Positions 54,235-64,000 of a stretch of DNA of 64,000 bases are shown in pieces. The notes under the pieces were generated by a model, which was not told the DNA's origin, searched no databases, and saw nothing but the letters and a program-made list of their open reading frames with translations. The stretch's first letter is position 1; every line of letters begins with the position of its first letter. A program made the translations under genes and the position numbers. This DNA comes from Symsagittifera roscoffensis. Lineage: Eukaryota; Xenacoelomorpha; Acoela; Convolutidae. The stretch is taken from contig NC_087068.1 in the NCBI RefSeq assembly GCF_963678635.1, forward strand, positions 24,244,697 to 24,308,696, read 5' to 3'.

Positions 54235-54834
54235 CTATCCAGTTCGTGGCTCTGAACTTGTCCTAATCGAGAAGTCTTTTGACTGGCCCGGTGTGTTTGC
54301 CTCTTTGCTTATCGTTGTCACTACACCAAATTTGTCCATGGTTCTAGTCTCTCTTCCGACGTGTGCCTCATTTTCCTGGATCGAACTATTGAGGCTGACT
54401 TGAGATCCAAAGTCCCCTTGCTCCTCTTCATCCTCTTCCTCCTGGGATTCACCGTCGTTTCCTGCTCCTCCTCCCATGCTGAATGGAAAGATGTTCCCGA
54501 AGGTGTTCTTCATTCTTTCTGAGAATGATGATGAGGTTGTTTGTTTCCCAGTTCCTCCTGCCATCATAGTGTTGTCTGTCGGAGATCTTCTAGTTGCCGT
54601 CACTCCAGTTGAGATGTCGGACAGTTCCGACATCTCTTCTCGATCCAATGTCCCGGTGGAAGTGGCAAAATCATGGCCTTGTTCTACCGGGGTAGATTCA
54701 CTCGCCAGCCTTCTGCCTCTCCCTTCCAGTCCATTTACTTCCTGGTTGTCGTTCATGGTATGGTCCGTATTGACCTCCACTTCTAACAGTTCTTTTCGCT
54801 CTTCTGAGGTCTTCTGACTTCTCGTTTCAACCAT
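54235..54834 (-). pseudogene. gag: Gag N-terminal region, Element B
   Basis: I choose ATG 54834 (MVETRSQK), because Element A Gag begins MVNTRS. An in-frame ATG at 54888 gives 18 extra residues not shared with A. The protein is acidic, with Glu/Gly-rich runs near 54430-54470. A frameshift before TAG 54235 breaks it from the coiled coil. Confidence 0.7.
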
Positions 54835-57800
54835 TCTGCCTGAAACCGTCCCTTTTTTATCAGACCGGGATCGCTTGATCCAATCCACTTTCTCTCCTGT
54901 ATGAATTTCCTAGAGCTATTACCTCGTTTTGGTATCCTTGACTTGTCTAGACTCATTCTCTAATTGTCACTTCCTAATGCCTATTCTTGACTCAATTGCT
55001 AGAAACCTTATAGTTTTATTAACAATAATAATGACACAACACAATAAATTGCACCAGATTCTTTTAAATAGTGACCACGAATCCCTGTATGTTATCAGAG
55101 TATAGTTTGTATAAAATTTATTCACACTAACCGATTATCGGTGATAAGATTTGAAAACTAGCACAATATGATGTTATCAGTTAATTTAAAAGATAGTGTA
55201 CTCACTACCCAATCAAGCACAGTTTATGCTGATTTAAAATCAAAAAACAAAATATATATATTTAATGTCAAAATATGAATACCTCTATGAAAAAAACGTA
55301 TATGTAATGTACTCTTAGTCGGTCGCAGTACAATAGTCGAACCTGTCTTTTAAAGAAAAAGCTTTCCCTGCTCGGTGCAGCACCAAACAGACAAAACTTC
55401 GAAGGCAGTAATTCCCTCAAGTGGGCGTCTATTGCACCCACCGAGTACTGTGTTACCTATCTGCCTTCGGACTGCCCGAGCTAGACCTGCTAAAATCCTC
55501 AGGGCTGTCACTTTTCCCAAAAACGTATTATGTTACAATCCACACCAATGAATCACGCTCTTTTTAACTTAGACTTAGTGTCGCGAATATCCGAGTTCGG
55601 ACCTGTTTTGTATTAGTCTGGTTCTTATTGAAAGGCAAGTTACCAGTGCAGTCACTGATACCTAGCCTGCGTGTTAATAACCTAATACCTCTCACTTTTT
55701 AGTCTTTCTTTCGTCTACCTAAGTCCTTAATGAAATAATACCCCTCCGGATTGGCACAAATTGGACCCTTCCGGACTAACAAAATCTAGACCCCTCCGGA
55801 TTGGGACCCCTCTGAATTGGTTAATATAAGACCCCTCCGGATTTGGACCCCTCCGAATTAACAAAGTCTAGACCCCTCCGGTTTGGGACCCCTCCGGTTT
55901 TGTAAAAGTGGCTTTTCGGAGATTTCCTTTTTTCATCCTATACCCCTCCGGATACGTTCTCCGATGCAATTATGCTCTTTCAATTAACTGGGAAGGGTAT
56001 GTACTACCTTCCTAGACCCTTCCGGGTTGAAGTTAAGCCTCCTATTTGACAATTCACACTAACGGTGAAGGGTCTTATTACTCGCCTAACTTCGGCTCGA
56101 TTAAGCCTTTGCTGTACTTTTAGCCTTCCCTTTTCGTCTAGAACAGCCTAACGTTACTTTATTCAACCGCTATTACCTTTTGTTGGGGGTATAAGGGCTT
56201 TTCTAAAAAAATTTTGTAAAACGTGAAGGGTGTACCCTTCCAAATTGAGGAATTTGCTAAAAACAATCTCAAAAAATTTTCACGCTTACTTTTCCGAAAA
56301 AAATTTGTCCCTATCAGTAAGCTCAGCTAATTTCTGATCTATTGGTACCAAGATCAACTCGATATGCCCAGTAGTTCCAAAGTTATTAACCAAAACGTCT
56401 TTTTTCTAAACTCAAAAATTTTTCTCTCTTATAGGTTCCGCCTAACTTTTTTCCGCAAATCAGGTCCTTTCGACCTAAAAATTATTGATCCGAGCTCAAA
56501 AGGCCTATACTCTTCTAGTTCAATGCAAAAGACCCGATCTAAAACGCTTTTGCTGAAAAATTTTGCGAAAAACTATGCTACCTGGACCCCTCCGAATTGA
56601 TGAATCCACCAAATCAAATACGTTATGTTCGATTTCTCTGCAACCCGGAAGGCTTTCGGGTAGCGGGTTTTAAAACTCGTAGATTCACTAGTCGACGTTG
56701 TCCGAACAACTATTTTTACTGTCCTAACTCAAAGATTTCAAAAAATTTTCTGATTTTATAGTGTTTCGTTTTCTCAAAAATCACGAAATTTCGATTTTCG
56801 GTACCAAAATAGTTCCAACCACTCTCGAACTTAACTTAACCGGTTCTATCTATTATGGTAGTGCAGTTACGATGTAACACACTAACTTAGCGCTTTTTTC
56901 CGTTTCAAAAATTATCGATATTTCAAAAATCGCGACTTGTGGGGGGATCAAAATATCGCTATTTTGATCCTAAAAACCGGTCTGTTTTCGTTGTTTTTGA
57001 CTGAAAAACGATATAAGACTATTAATATAGGCTATATAATTAATAATATTAATGATACTATACCCCTCCGGGTTTGTTTAATATCCGAATTAAGGTGCTT
57101 AACTCGGATATTCGCAGTTCGGTGAAGGGTCACTACAGTGCAGCACTGTCGAGCCCCCCCACAGATTACTATCTTAATTTTTGTACCAAAAGGGCTACAA
57201 AACTTGTTAACGATACCCAACAGTCGATTGTTGTCGTCGTTGAGCCTCTTCTGGTTGCTCCTTGTACTGCTTGCCGGATCAGTCTTCTCCCAAGACCCTT
57301 CCGAGTTGAGCGCAAATCAGCTGACCCCTCCGGATTGAGCGCAATTTATCATTAACGTGCTTAAATGCTCAAATAACCCTACAGTACAAGCCTCACAAAC
57401 GGGCTACAAAACTGATCGTAACGATCCTGACCGATATAAATGCCTGTAACAACAATATATCTATCAACAACAAACGGGGCGGGGTTGGATCACATCTTGT
57501 GTGGGGGGATGATTTCTACTGATTTTCTACTTTTTTACTGTTTTTGGTTTTTTCGTCAATTTTTTATGTTTTTTGTTTTTCTTGGGTACTATACAACTTT
57601 TTGTTTAGTTTTACTTATATCTTTAAGTGTTTTTGGTCACAAACCACTCAGGGGATGAGGGGTTCGCGATTCCCCCCACCCTTCCTGGTTCGTGAATTTT
57701 CGGTCTTAACTAGGTTAAAAAACTATTCACGGTAATCCGGAAGGCTTCCGCGTTCCGAACTACCCTTCCGCCCCGGCGGTTTAGGCCTATTAAGGGCGTT

Positions 57801-57870
57801 AATGTGAGCATCCGCTCGGCGCGGAGTGCTCGTTAACGGTTCTGCCGGCCATGATGTTAAAAAAGAATAA
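54835..57870 (-). other. Element B 5' leader
   Basis: About 3 kb without genes. It carries repeated CCCYTCCGG motifs and their complements, dense at 55740-55960, and many small palindromes, for example GAAGGGTGTACCCTTC at 56225-56240. Near 56580-56655 a segment resembles the LTR hairpin module. The leader sequence shares nothing obvious with that of Element A. Confidence 0.7.
55740..55960 (-). repeat. CCCCTCCGG minisatellite, Element B leader
   Basis: On the plus strand, ACCCCTCCGGATTG and variants recur about every 15-40 bp (e.g. 55742, 55790, 55830, 55870, 55886, 55940), and more sparsely up to 57330. The same motif appears in the LTR hairpin at 34842. Confidence 0.75.
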
Positions 57871-57885
57871 CTCCCAGGAGCGCCA
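57871..57885 (-). promoter_or_regulatory. Primer-binding site, Element B
   Basis: Minus strand TGGCGCTCCTGGGAG, 12 nt after the LTR end. The first 13 nt and the preceding GTTTTTA are the same as in Element A, although the LTRs are unrelated, so the primer tRNA is likely shared. Confidence 0.65.
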
Positions 57886-57897
57886 TAAAAACATACA

Positions 57898-58818
57898 TGT
57901 AACATTCGCCCGGAAGATACATTTCGACGGAAAACAAAACTAAGTCTTAAGACGACTGGCTAACGTCTAAACAGAGCTTTGTATGCTTTTCACCGTCTCT
58001 ACCAAGCCAGTACTTTTCGGTGGTCTTTTCTAACATCGGGTCGACAAAAACGTTAATGCTTTCGGCTTCGGTCAAAACACTCAAATTAACTAGATTACAT
58101 GCAGAAATAGTGAGCTCATGGCTGGGTCTCAGTATCCCCAGACCACGAGGTCACTCCTAAAAACAGGGCTACTACTTATTATATTACTATTGTTTTTGTT
58201 CAGTAGATAAAAATCATCATCTCCATCGAAGATGGATCAACCCTTTCCCCCAACTCCAGGCTTCTCATCCTTATCAAAATGAATCCAGATGTTAATTAAA
58301 TTCAAGTCAGGACATGACAGGAAGATAAAAGTTTATGCAACAGGATAAAAGTTTCAGTTCCTTTACCCTTCCGGATTGATGAATCCGCTGGATCAAGCTC
58401 GCTAATCCTGATTTTCTCTTAATCCGGAAGGCCGTCTCTCACCCTTCACCGTTGTTCGCAACGGCCTTGCAACTATTGTAGCAGCACAATAGTTACAACT
58501 CGGAGTGTTCTTCTGTTATTCTGTAACTCGTTGTCGTTTTCCGATCTCAATTTCGTTGTTGTTGCTAGCGCAGCTAATGTTGTTCTCTTTTTCTTTCTCG
58601 TTTTTGTCAAAATGGCCGTTTCTGACGTTTCTCAGAAATATGACGTCATAATTCGAATTTTTGAAATTTTAAAATACCAGAACATTCTAGCCCTCACCGT
58701 TTGGCTAATCGTTCCAATAACGTTCTTAATTCTTAATAATCATCAATCCGGAAGGCTTACTGCTAAAAATTCGAAGTCTGCGTAAATTGCATTTTGGCCA
58801 TTCTGGTCGAATGTCACA
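57898..58818 (-). repeat. Element B 5' LTR
   Basis: Pairs with 34373-35293 over 921 bp without indels at the ends. Its outer edge reads TGTGACATTCG on the element strand next to target sequence ATA. Confidence 0.93.
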
Positions 58819-58981
58819 ATATGGAAAGCAAATAAGTGTGAATTAAGAATTATTGAAGATGTCCAAAGAAAAGCTACACGTTGGATACTGTCATGTAACA
58901 ACATCAACTATAAAGACAGACTGATTAGATTAAACCTGCTTCCACTGTCTCTCTACCACGAAATGCACGACATTCTCTTGC
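58819..58981 (+). pseudogene. LINE reverse-transcriptase fragment, part 2
   Basis: Continues the LINE frame split by Element B: IIEDVQRKATRWILS, YKDRLIRLNLLPLSL and YHEMHDILL are the C-terminal RT block of CR1/Jockey-type LINEs. At 58981 it is interrupted again, by the solo LTR. Confidence 0.85.
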
Positions 58982-59904
58982 TGTAACATTCGCCCGGAAG
59001 ATACATATCGACGGATAACAAAACTAAGTCTTAAGACGACTGGCCAGCGTCTAAACAGAGCTTTGCATGTTTTTCGCCGTCTCTACCAAGCCAGTACTTT
59101 TCGGTGGTCTTTCTTACATCGGGTCGACAAAAACCTTACTGTTCTCCGGCTTCGACCAGAACGCTCAAATTAACTTAATTACATGCGAAAATAGTGAGCT
59201 CATGGCTGGGTCTCAGTATCCCCAGACCACGAGGTCACTCCTAAAAACAGGGCTACTACTTATTATATTATTATTGTTTTTGTTCAGTAGATAAAAATCA
59301 TCATCTCCATCAAAGATGGATCAACCCTTTCCCCCAACTCCTAGCTTCTCATCCTTATCAAAACGAATCCAGTTGTTAATTAAATTCAATTCAGGACATG
59401 ACAAGAAGCTAAAAGTTTATATAAAAGGCTAAAAGTTCCAGTCCCGAAACCCTTCCGGATTCTTGAATCCAGTGAATCAAGCTCCTTAAGTTCAATTTCA
59501 CACCAATCCGGAAGGCTGGTTCTCACCCTTCACCGTTGTTGGCAACGACCTTGCAACTATTGTAGCAGCACAATAGTTGCAACTTGGAACGTTCTCCGCT
59601 ATTCTGTAGTTCGTTGTCGTTTTTCTTTAATCTCGATTTTCGTTCTGTTCGCAATCACAGATAAAAATTGTTCTGTTTTTCACTCGCTTTTTGTTAAAAT
59701 GGCCGTTTCAGCATTTCTCAGAAATGTGACGTCATCATTCGAATTTTTGAAAATTTAAAATACTAGAATATTCTAGCCCTCACCGTTTGGCTAAACGTTC
59801 CAATAACGTCGCTAATCCTTCGAAATCATCAACTCGGAAGGCTTACTGCTCAAAATTCGAATCCTGCATAAATTGCATTTTGGCCATTCTGGTCGAATGT
59901 CACA
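58982..59904 (-). repeat. Solo LTR of the Element B family
   Basis: 923 bp starting TGTAACATTCG and ending CGAATGTCACA on the plus strand, with TGC on both sides (58979-58981, 59905-59907). It aligns throughout with the Element B LTRs but is clearly more diverged, so it is an older insertion reduced by LTR-LTR recombination. The 13-bp hairpin stem at 59551-59582 is perfect. Confidence 0.92.
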
Positions 59905-60332
59905 TGCTTCATAAAGTAATAAACGACCAATACAACTTCCATTGGAGACAATTTGTTCAGTTCAAAGAATCTACAGCCCCAACAAGAAGATCAACGAAAA
60001 ATAACTTAGCGCATAAAAATTATCATTACGAAAAATCGAAAAGCAATTTCTGGCACAGAACACCTATACTAGCAAACAAAATTTTAGACTCAGGAAGAAG
60101 AAGACCTGTTTGCGATGAAATACGAAAGACTCAAATCAAGCCTCAAAAACGTTTTCTGGATATATTTCATCAGTAAATATGAGGAAAGTGTCCCATGCAC
60201 ATGGAGAATAAACTGCTGCAATAGCTGTGTAAACTCAAAGAAACTATAAAACTCAGTTTAAAACTCCCAACGCGGGGCATTTTAGCCCCATGGCTTTATG
60301 TCTAAATCCTTGTTTATTATTATTATTATTAT
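59905..60332 (+). pseudogene. LINE C-terminus, 3' UTR and (ATT)n tail
   Basis: The frame resumes with LHKVINDQYNFHWRQFV and ends FLDIFHQ at TAA (60174-60176), typical for the end of a CR1/Jockey-like ORF2. The 3' UTR has a GGGGC/GCCCC hairpin near 60276-60291 and ends in an (ATT)n run at about 60313-60332. Confidence 0.8.
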
Positions 60333-60928
60333 AAACTTTGTACGACGAACGTTTTGTCAACAAAACTATCAACTTCATAATCAAAACAGTCTAAATTAGT
60401 GACCAAAACAATGGTTTACGCGCGCAATAACACTCGTGTTGAAGCATTTGAACTTTGCTTTCACACTTTATAATTGTTGTGTCTGCTAAAAAACCGGTCT
60501 ACTTAAATCTCTAGCACACGGGGACCGATCGTTTAGCAGGCAAATCTTTCAACATAGAAAGGGAAAAATGAGTCTTTTAGCAGACAAACCTAATAAAGTT
60601 ATGAATGATTGATTGACAGACTCAAAAAGACGCTCAGTCTGGGGCCAAGCTTCCCCAATTAAGACAATTATCTCGCGGTTTTTCAATAAAACTATCAACT
60701 TCAAAAACGCAACAGTCTAAATTAGCGGCAAAACAAAGGTTTACGCGCACAATAGCACTCGTGTTGAATTGAAGCGCAGCGGTCGCTAATCGCCAATGCC
60801 GCCTTTGAAGTTAGCTATCACACTTTATAATTGTTCTGTGTCTGCTAAAAAAACCAGTCTGCTAAAACCCTAGTATCCTAGCACACTGTTGGTTTTTGAT
60901 ACCATCTGCAGGTTACTCCCTTATCCTA
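60333..60928. repeat. Non-coding DNA with ~340-bp duplication
   Basis: Two related blocks, about 60336-60530 and 60680-60890. Each has AACTATCAACTTCA, CAGTCTAAATTAG, GTTTACGCGC and a later CACACTTTATAATTGTT…GTCTGCTAAAAAA. No gene is seen. The right edge marks the broken 3' end of Element C. Confidence 0.6.
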
Positions 60929-61493
60929 GATTTAAAAGGTGTTGGCTTGCAGGACAGTCCTGCCAACCAACAAGCTAAAAGTATCCTACTATGCTCCTTC
61001 CCTTCGGAAATCTTGCTTGTTTATTGTCCTGAATATTAAAACCAAGAGACCTTGTGGTTAGAAAGAACAATGCAACAACCTCCCTCCTCAAGAAGTTACT
61101 CAAGTTTTTCATGTCACCACAAAGTGACACAAAGTGATCAGTCTTCCTAAGTGATTAAAAACAATCATGCAGGCTGGAATATTTAAATATACTCTTCCCT
61201 CAAGCCTTTCTAAATAAATAATAAGTGAGTGTCTCTAAAGCCACTTCAACTAAAACCAAAATGCAAATTTATAAATGCAACAATTTCAAAACTCAACTAA
61301 ATGTTTCAGTTTTCAATTACAACTTGGTTGCTTGGTTTCTCACTTGAGTTTTTCACACACATAAAACAATTCTGAGTTTTAACTTTTCTTCATCATCCCT
61401 TTGTTCTCTTCTTTTTTCGTCGTTTAGAAGTTCTAAAACTTCTAAATTCTTCTAATTTTCTTTCTTGCCGCCTCTTGTTTTCTCGACCATTCG
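60929..61493 (-). other. 3' untranslated region, Element C
   Basis: Aligns with 35560-36109 of Element B with small indels and keeps the hairpin at 60941-60967. Homology stops abruptly at 60929. Confidence 0.75.
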
Positions 61494-61934
61494 TCAATGC
61501 TCCATTTCCTCCTCCTGTGACGCTGACTCCGCACTCTCGGTTTCCGTGTCTTGTAGCACGTCATTGACTATCCTGACGCTGTTGGAAGCCGTCCTCCAAC
61601 ACTTCTGCTCTTCCACCCTCTGTTTACAGCAAGGTAGGGGATCCACGTTTGATTCTCTGTTTCTACAGAAGCTGTTGTGGAGACACAACGTCACGTTTCT
61701 CTCCAAATCTTCTTTCAGCATCTCTGCCTTCTCATTTCCACTACGCTCGCTCGTCCTGGAAATTCTTTTCACAGCGGTGGTCACTGCATTCCGATGGGTC
61801 ACGAAAGCTCGCTTGAAAGCTCCTGCCCCAATGTCCAGCTGATATTCACTGTACACTCTGCCATGTTTCGACATATGCTTTTTCGCATACTCGTACAACC
61901 ATGCAGTCATGTTAGCTCTGAACCATGGCATCAA
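61494..61934 (-). pseudogene. ORF2 C-terminal fragment, Element C
   Basis: The last 146 codons of ORF2, nearly identical to Element B (PWFRANMTAWLYEYAKKH, GAFKRAFVTHRNAVTT, LCLHNSFCRNRES). It is cut off at its 5' side by the deletion. It is out of frame with the SGNH part upstream, so it is probably not translated in this copy. Confidence 0.85.
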
Positions 61935-63997
61935 TCGTTTTCTTGCAACGGTCTTGCATTCACAGGTCCTATTGTGTTGTTGGAGGGCAGTCCCTCCAAG
62001 TCGGCAAATCTCAAGGCCGTCGTGGAGCTGAAATTTATGCTAGCGGCTATCAACCAGTCTACGCCGGTTATCGAGTACAGTCTGCTGACGGATAGCGTCG
62101 CTCCATTCAGCATCCTCCTTGCATCTTCGATGAAGCTCACTCTCTGTAGGTCCAGCTTCATTAGTTCTTCTTTGTATATATGCCAAGGAGACGGTATGGA
62201 TCGCGACCACATCAATGAGCCTCTGCTCGGTCTTTCCTCTCGACTGGTACTCGTCGTCTCCGATCTAGTGTCCGATCTAGATGCGCCGGCTACTTCTTCG
62301 ATTGGTTGGTTGACAGGTCCTATCCTTCTCCTAGGATGAATTGTTCTCCTCATCGGTGCCTCTCCCAATCGATCCTGCACGTCCGTTCTTCGACCTGGTT
62401 CACTGGAGCTTTGTTGCCGGTAATTTATGGCGGCTGGGACCGTACCCAAGCGTGTTTCCAGGTTAGGAGGCACAAAGGTGGTGATCACCGTATCACTCAC
62501 CGTTCCCTCTTCCTTCAGCACTCCTGTGTCAAAGAGTTCTGCTTCCAGCTCCTCCAACCGTTCTTGGAAGAGTCGATTCAACCAAGCTTGTCCTTCGACA
62601 CTGTCGAAGTGGATGCCATCTGTGGTCAGTCTGGCTTGATCCATGGCTCTCAATTCATGTTCAATGTCCATGAGGATCATTCTTCCGGCATTTCGATTTG
62701 CTAGGTTTCTCAGGATGTTGTTCCATCTCATGACTCCCTCGTTGTGCCTTCTTCCTGATGCTGTCAGGCTTCTTGCGTTCATTGGCACCGTGCAAACGGT
62801 CAGTACCGTGCAACTGAACTTCTGCCAGAGAGTAGTAAACAAACACACCATCATTGATTCCCACAGTGCTTCCTGCTCATCTGATCCTCTGGAGATATCA
62901 TTCGTCCCAACTAAGATCATCACATTGGGTATCTTCCCTGGATTCATCAGCTCCACCATGCGATATAATTGGGCAATCGTCGCGCCTCCAAAGGCCATCA
63001 CCGTGGTGACCCATGAGGTCCTCAAATTCGACAGCACTCTGACTAAGCTGTCTCCCAATATCAGGTGAGATGTCCCGAGTGGTGGTTGCTGCAGGTTCAC
63101 AGCCGGGCTCCAGGTAGCTCGATTGAAGCAGGCTCTCGGATCTGTCTCCGGAACTCCCGTGAAATTATACTTCAATTGATTATTCTTCTGCACGTCTATT
63201 ACACGAGACACTTTCTTCGCTGGCATCTTCCTTACTTTCCTCTCTGGGATTCTCGAGTTCCCCATGAGTGGTGTCACGTTACTCATCCCTTGTCTGATTA
63301 CTGTCTGGGAGAGTTGTACTCTGCCCGTATCGTCAATCGTTCCATAGGGTGCAGTCACCCCGGAACCTGGTGCATTCTTGTTAGCGACCAATCGTCCAGC
63401 TGTCTCTATCAGTTTTCTCACTGTCTGTTCTACGACGGGATCACCCAAGGTGTCACTAGGATCCGGGATTGTTACTCGGTTCGTCTCTGCTGGAAGCCGT
63501 GTCTCCGTTGTTTGACTCATTTCTCGAGGTGTCAAGAGCTCCATCGGGGACTGCCCACGAGGAATATCCCTTGCAGGTATCACTTTCTCAATGGACGTCG
63601 TCAACGCCACCTGCTCCGATCGCTCTTTGTATTCCTGCCTTAAGCGTTCGATCTCTTGACCCTGCTTTTTGTTGCAGTCTTCAAACAACTTTCTCCACAT
63701 GTCCCGGTCTTCCTCCATCGCCAGCATGGTCTTCGTCATATCGTCTAACTCCTTCTTCGTACTTCTCAACTGATCGTTCATCTCGTCCAGATCTTGTATG
63801 GTTTGGTTCGTCTGAACCTTCTGTGTTACTGTTGCCCCTTTTGGTGGCACAGCTGCTCTCAGTGGTGAACCAGACGAGGTCGCCTCGCTGTTCATCTCCC
63901 GATGCATTCTCGTCAGCCCAGGTTTAGGCTTAGAGGGCATTGGCATCTCACCTGGTTGGTAAGTCCTAGAACTTCCCAACCCAGGCTCATTCGCCAA
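61931..63997 (-). CDS. ORF2 N-terminal coiled coil plus SGNH domain, Element C (≥688 codons)
   Basis: One uninterrupted frame from the window edge (5' end not visible) through coiled coil and SGNH domain. It reads a Gln codon (VQKNNQLKYNF) where Element B has TAA, which shows that these parts form one protein. The SGNH motifs LILGDSLVRVL, FGGATI, VGTNDISRG and DGIHFD are all present. The frame ends at an artificial stop just past the deletion junction (ARPLQEND). Differences from Element B are mostly mild substitutions. The coiled coil differs slightly (ELDDMTKTMLAMEED). Confidence 0.88.
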   Translation of the reverse strand: MANEPGLGSSRTYQPGEMPMPSKPKPGLTRMHREMNSEATSSGSPLRAAVPPKGATVTQKVQTNQTIQDLDEMNDQLRSTKKELDDMTKTMLAMEEDRDMWRKLFEDCNKKQGQEIERLRQEYKERSEQVALTTSIEKVIPARDIPRGQSPMELLTPREMSQTTETRLPAETNRVTIPDPSDTLGDPVVEQTVRKLIETAGRLVANKNAPGSGVTAPYGTIDDTGRVQLSQTVIRQGMSNVTPLMGNSRIPERKVRKMPAKKVSRVIDVQKNNQLKYNFTGVPETDPRACFNRATWSPAVNLQQPPLGTSHLILGDSLVRVLSNLRTSWVTTVMAFGGATIAQLYRMVELMNPGKIPNVMILVGTNDISRGSDEQEALWESMMVCLFTTLWQKFSCTVLTVCTVPMNARSLTASGRRHNEGVMRWNNILRNLANRNAGRMILMDIEHELRAMDQARLTTDGIHFDSVEGQAWLNRLFQERLEELEAELFDTGVLKEEGTVSDTVITTFVPPNLETRLGTVPAAINYRQQSSSEPGRRTDVQDRLGEAPMRRTIHPRRRIGPVNQPIEEVAGASRSDTRSETTSTSREERPSRGSLMWSRSIPSPWHIYKEELMKLDLQRVSFIEDARRMLNGATLSVSRLYSITGVDWLIAASINFSSTTALRFADLEGLPSNNTIGPVNARPLQEND

Positions 63998-64000
63998 GTC

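Larger units (their letters stand above)
34373..58818 (-). mobile_element. Element B: giant Ty3/gypsy-class LTR retrotransposon, 24.4 kb
   Basis: Direct LTRs (34373-35293 and 57898-58818, 921 bp each) with ends TGTGACATTCG / CGAATGTTACA on the element strand. ATA flanks both ends (34370-34372, 58819-58821), and the interrupted LINE frame is restored across the site. In element order: 5' LTR, PBS, 3-kb leader, gag, pol with macrodomain, spacer, ORF2, 3' UTR, PPT, 3' LTR. LTRs differ at roughly a dozen sites by eye, so insertion was fairly recent. The genes still hold several stops and frameshifts, so it was probably mobilised in trans or decayed afterwards. Confidence 0.95.
60929..64000 (-). 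mobile_element. Element C: partial deletion derivative of the Element B family
   Basis: Nearly identical in sequence to Element B from its 3' UTR (35560 onward) through ORF2. A 6.2-kb internal deletion fuses the ORF2 C-terminus to the SGNH region at 61934. The 3' LTR and the LTR-proximal UTR are missing at 60929. The 5' part lies outside the window. Confidence 0.85.

Overview
The window looks like the repeat-dense nuclear genome of an invertebrate animal. I see no host gene that I can name. The DNA outside the mobile elements is strongly A+T-rich and holds tRNA-derived short repeats and a CR1/Jockey-like LINE ending in an (ATT)n tail. Nearly all coding potential belongs to very large Ty3/gypsy-class LTR retrotransposons. 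The species cannot be assigned from sequence alone; giant Ty3/gypsy elements are known from planarians and plants, and the style here is metazoan.

Layout. 1-5943: A+T-rich DNA with a palindrome-bearing dispersed repeat (2210-2859) and a ~0.85-0.9 kb tandem repeat whose units each carry a tRNA-Ser-like module. 5944-32969 (+): Element A, 27.0 kb, LTRs of 958 and 946 bp, TGC target duplication; decayed by many frameshifts and carrying a 5.4-kb internal tandem duplication of LTR end, leader, gag and protease. 32973-34155: a third array unit and a second copy of the dispersed repeat. 34160-34372: 5' part of a LINE reverse-transcriptase fragment. 34373-58818 (-): Element B, 24.4 kb, 921-bp LTRs (about 99% alike by eye), better preserved, inserted into that LINE. 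58819-60332: rest of the LINE, itself interrupted by a solo LTR of the Element B type (58982-59904). 60333-60928: non-coding duplicated DNA. 60929-64000 (-): Element C, a deletion derivative of the Element B family that runs off the window.

How the genes fit together. Elements A and B have unrelated LTRs but the same plan: LTR, primer-binding site with the same 13-nt core, a 2.5-3 kb repeat-rich leader, Gag (MVxTRS start, coiled coil, capsid, two CCHC knuckles), protease, reverse transcriptase, RNase H, an acidic linker, integrase with GPF/Y module, then a C-terminal macrodomain-like region resembling the TARG1/OARD1 type. About 400-450 nt downstream lies a second, ~9-kb ORF (ORF2) that appears to have been one reading frame of nearly 3,000 codons. 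ORF2 has an N-terminal helical/coiled-coil part, an SGNH/GDSL hydrolase domain with all catalytic motifs, a second degenerate SGNH-like domain, and a very large C-terminal part of unknown function with conserved cysteine motifs. Copies of the 3' polypurine tract GTCCGGGGAG recur inside pol at matching positions in both elements, suggesting internal plus-strand priming.

Every copy carries disabling stops or frameshifts, at different places in different copies, so the window holds fossils of a multi-domain giant retroelement lineage rather than a clearly active element. The best candidates for an undescribed system are the ORF2 protein, the Pol macrodomain and the internal polypurine tracts.
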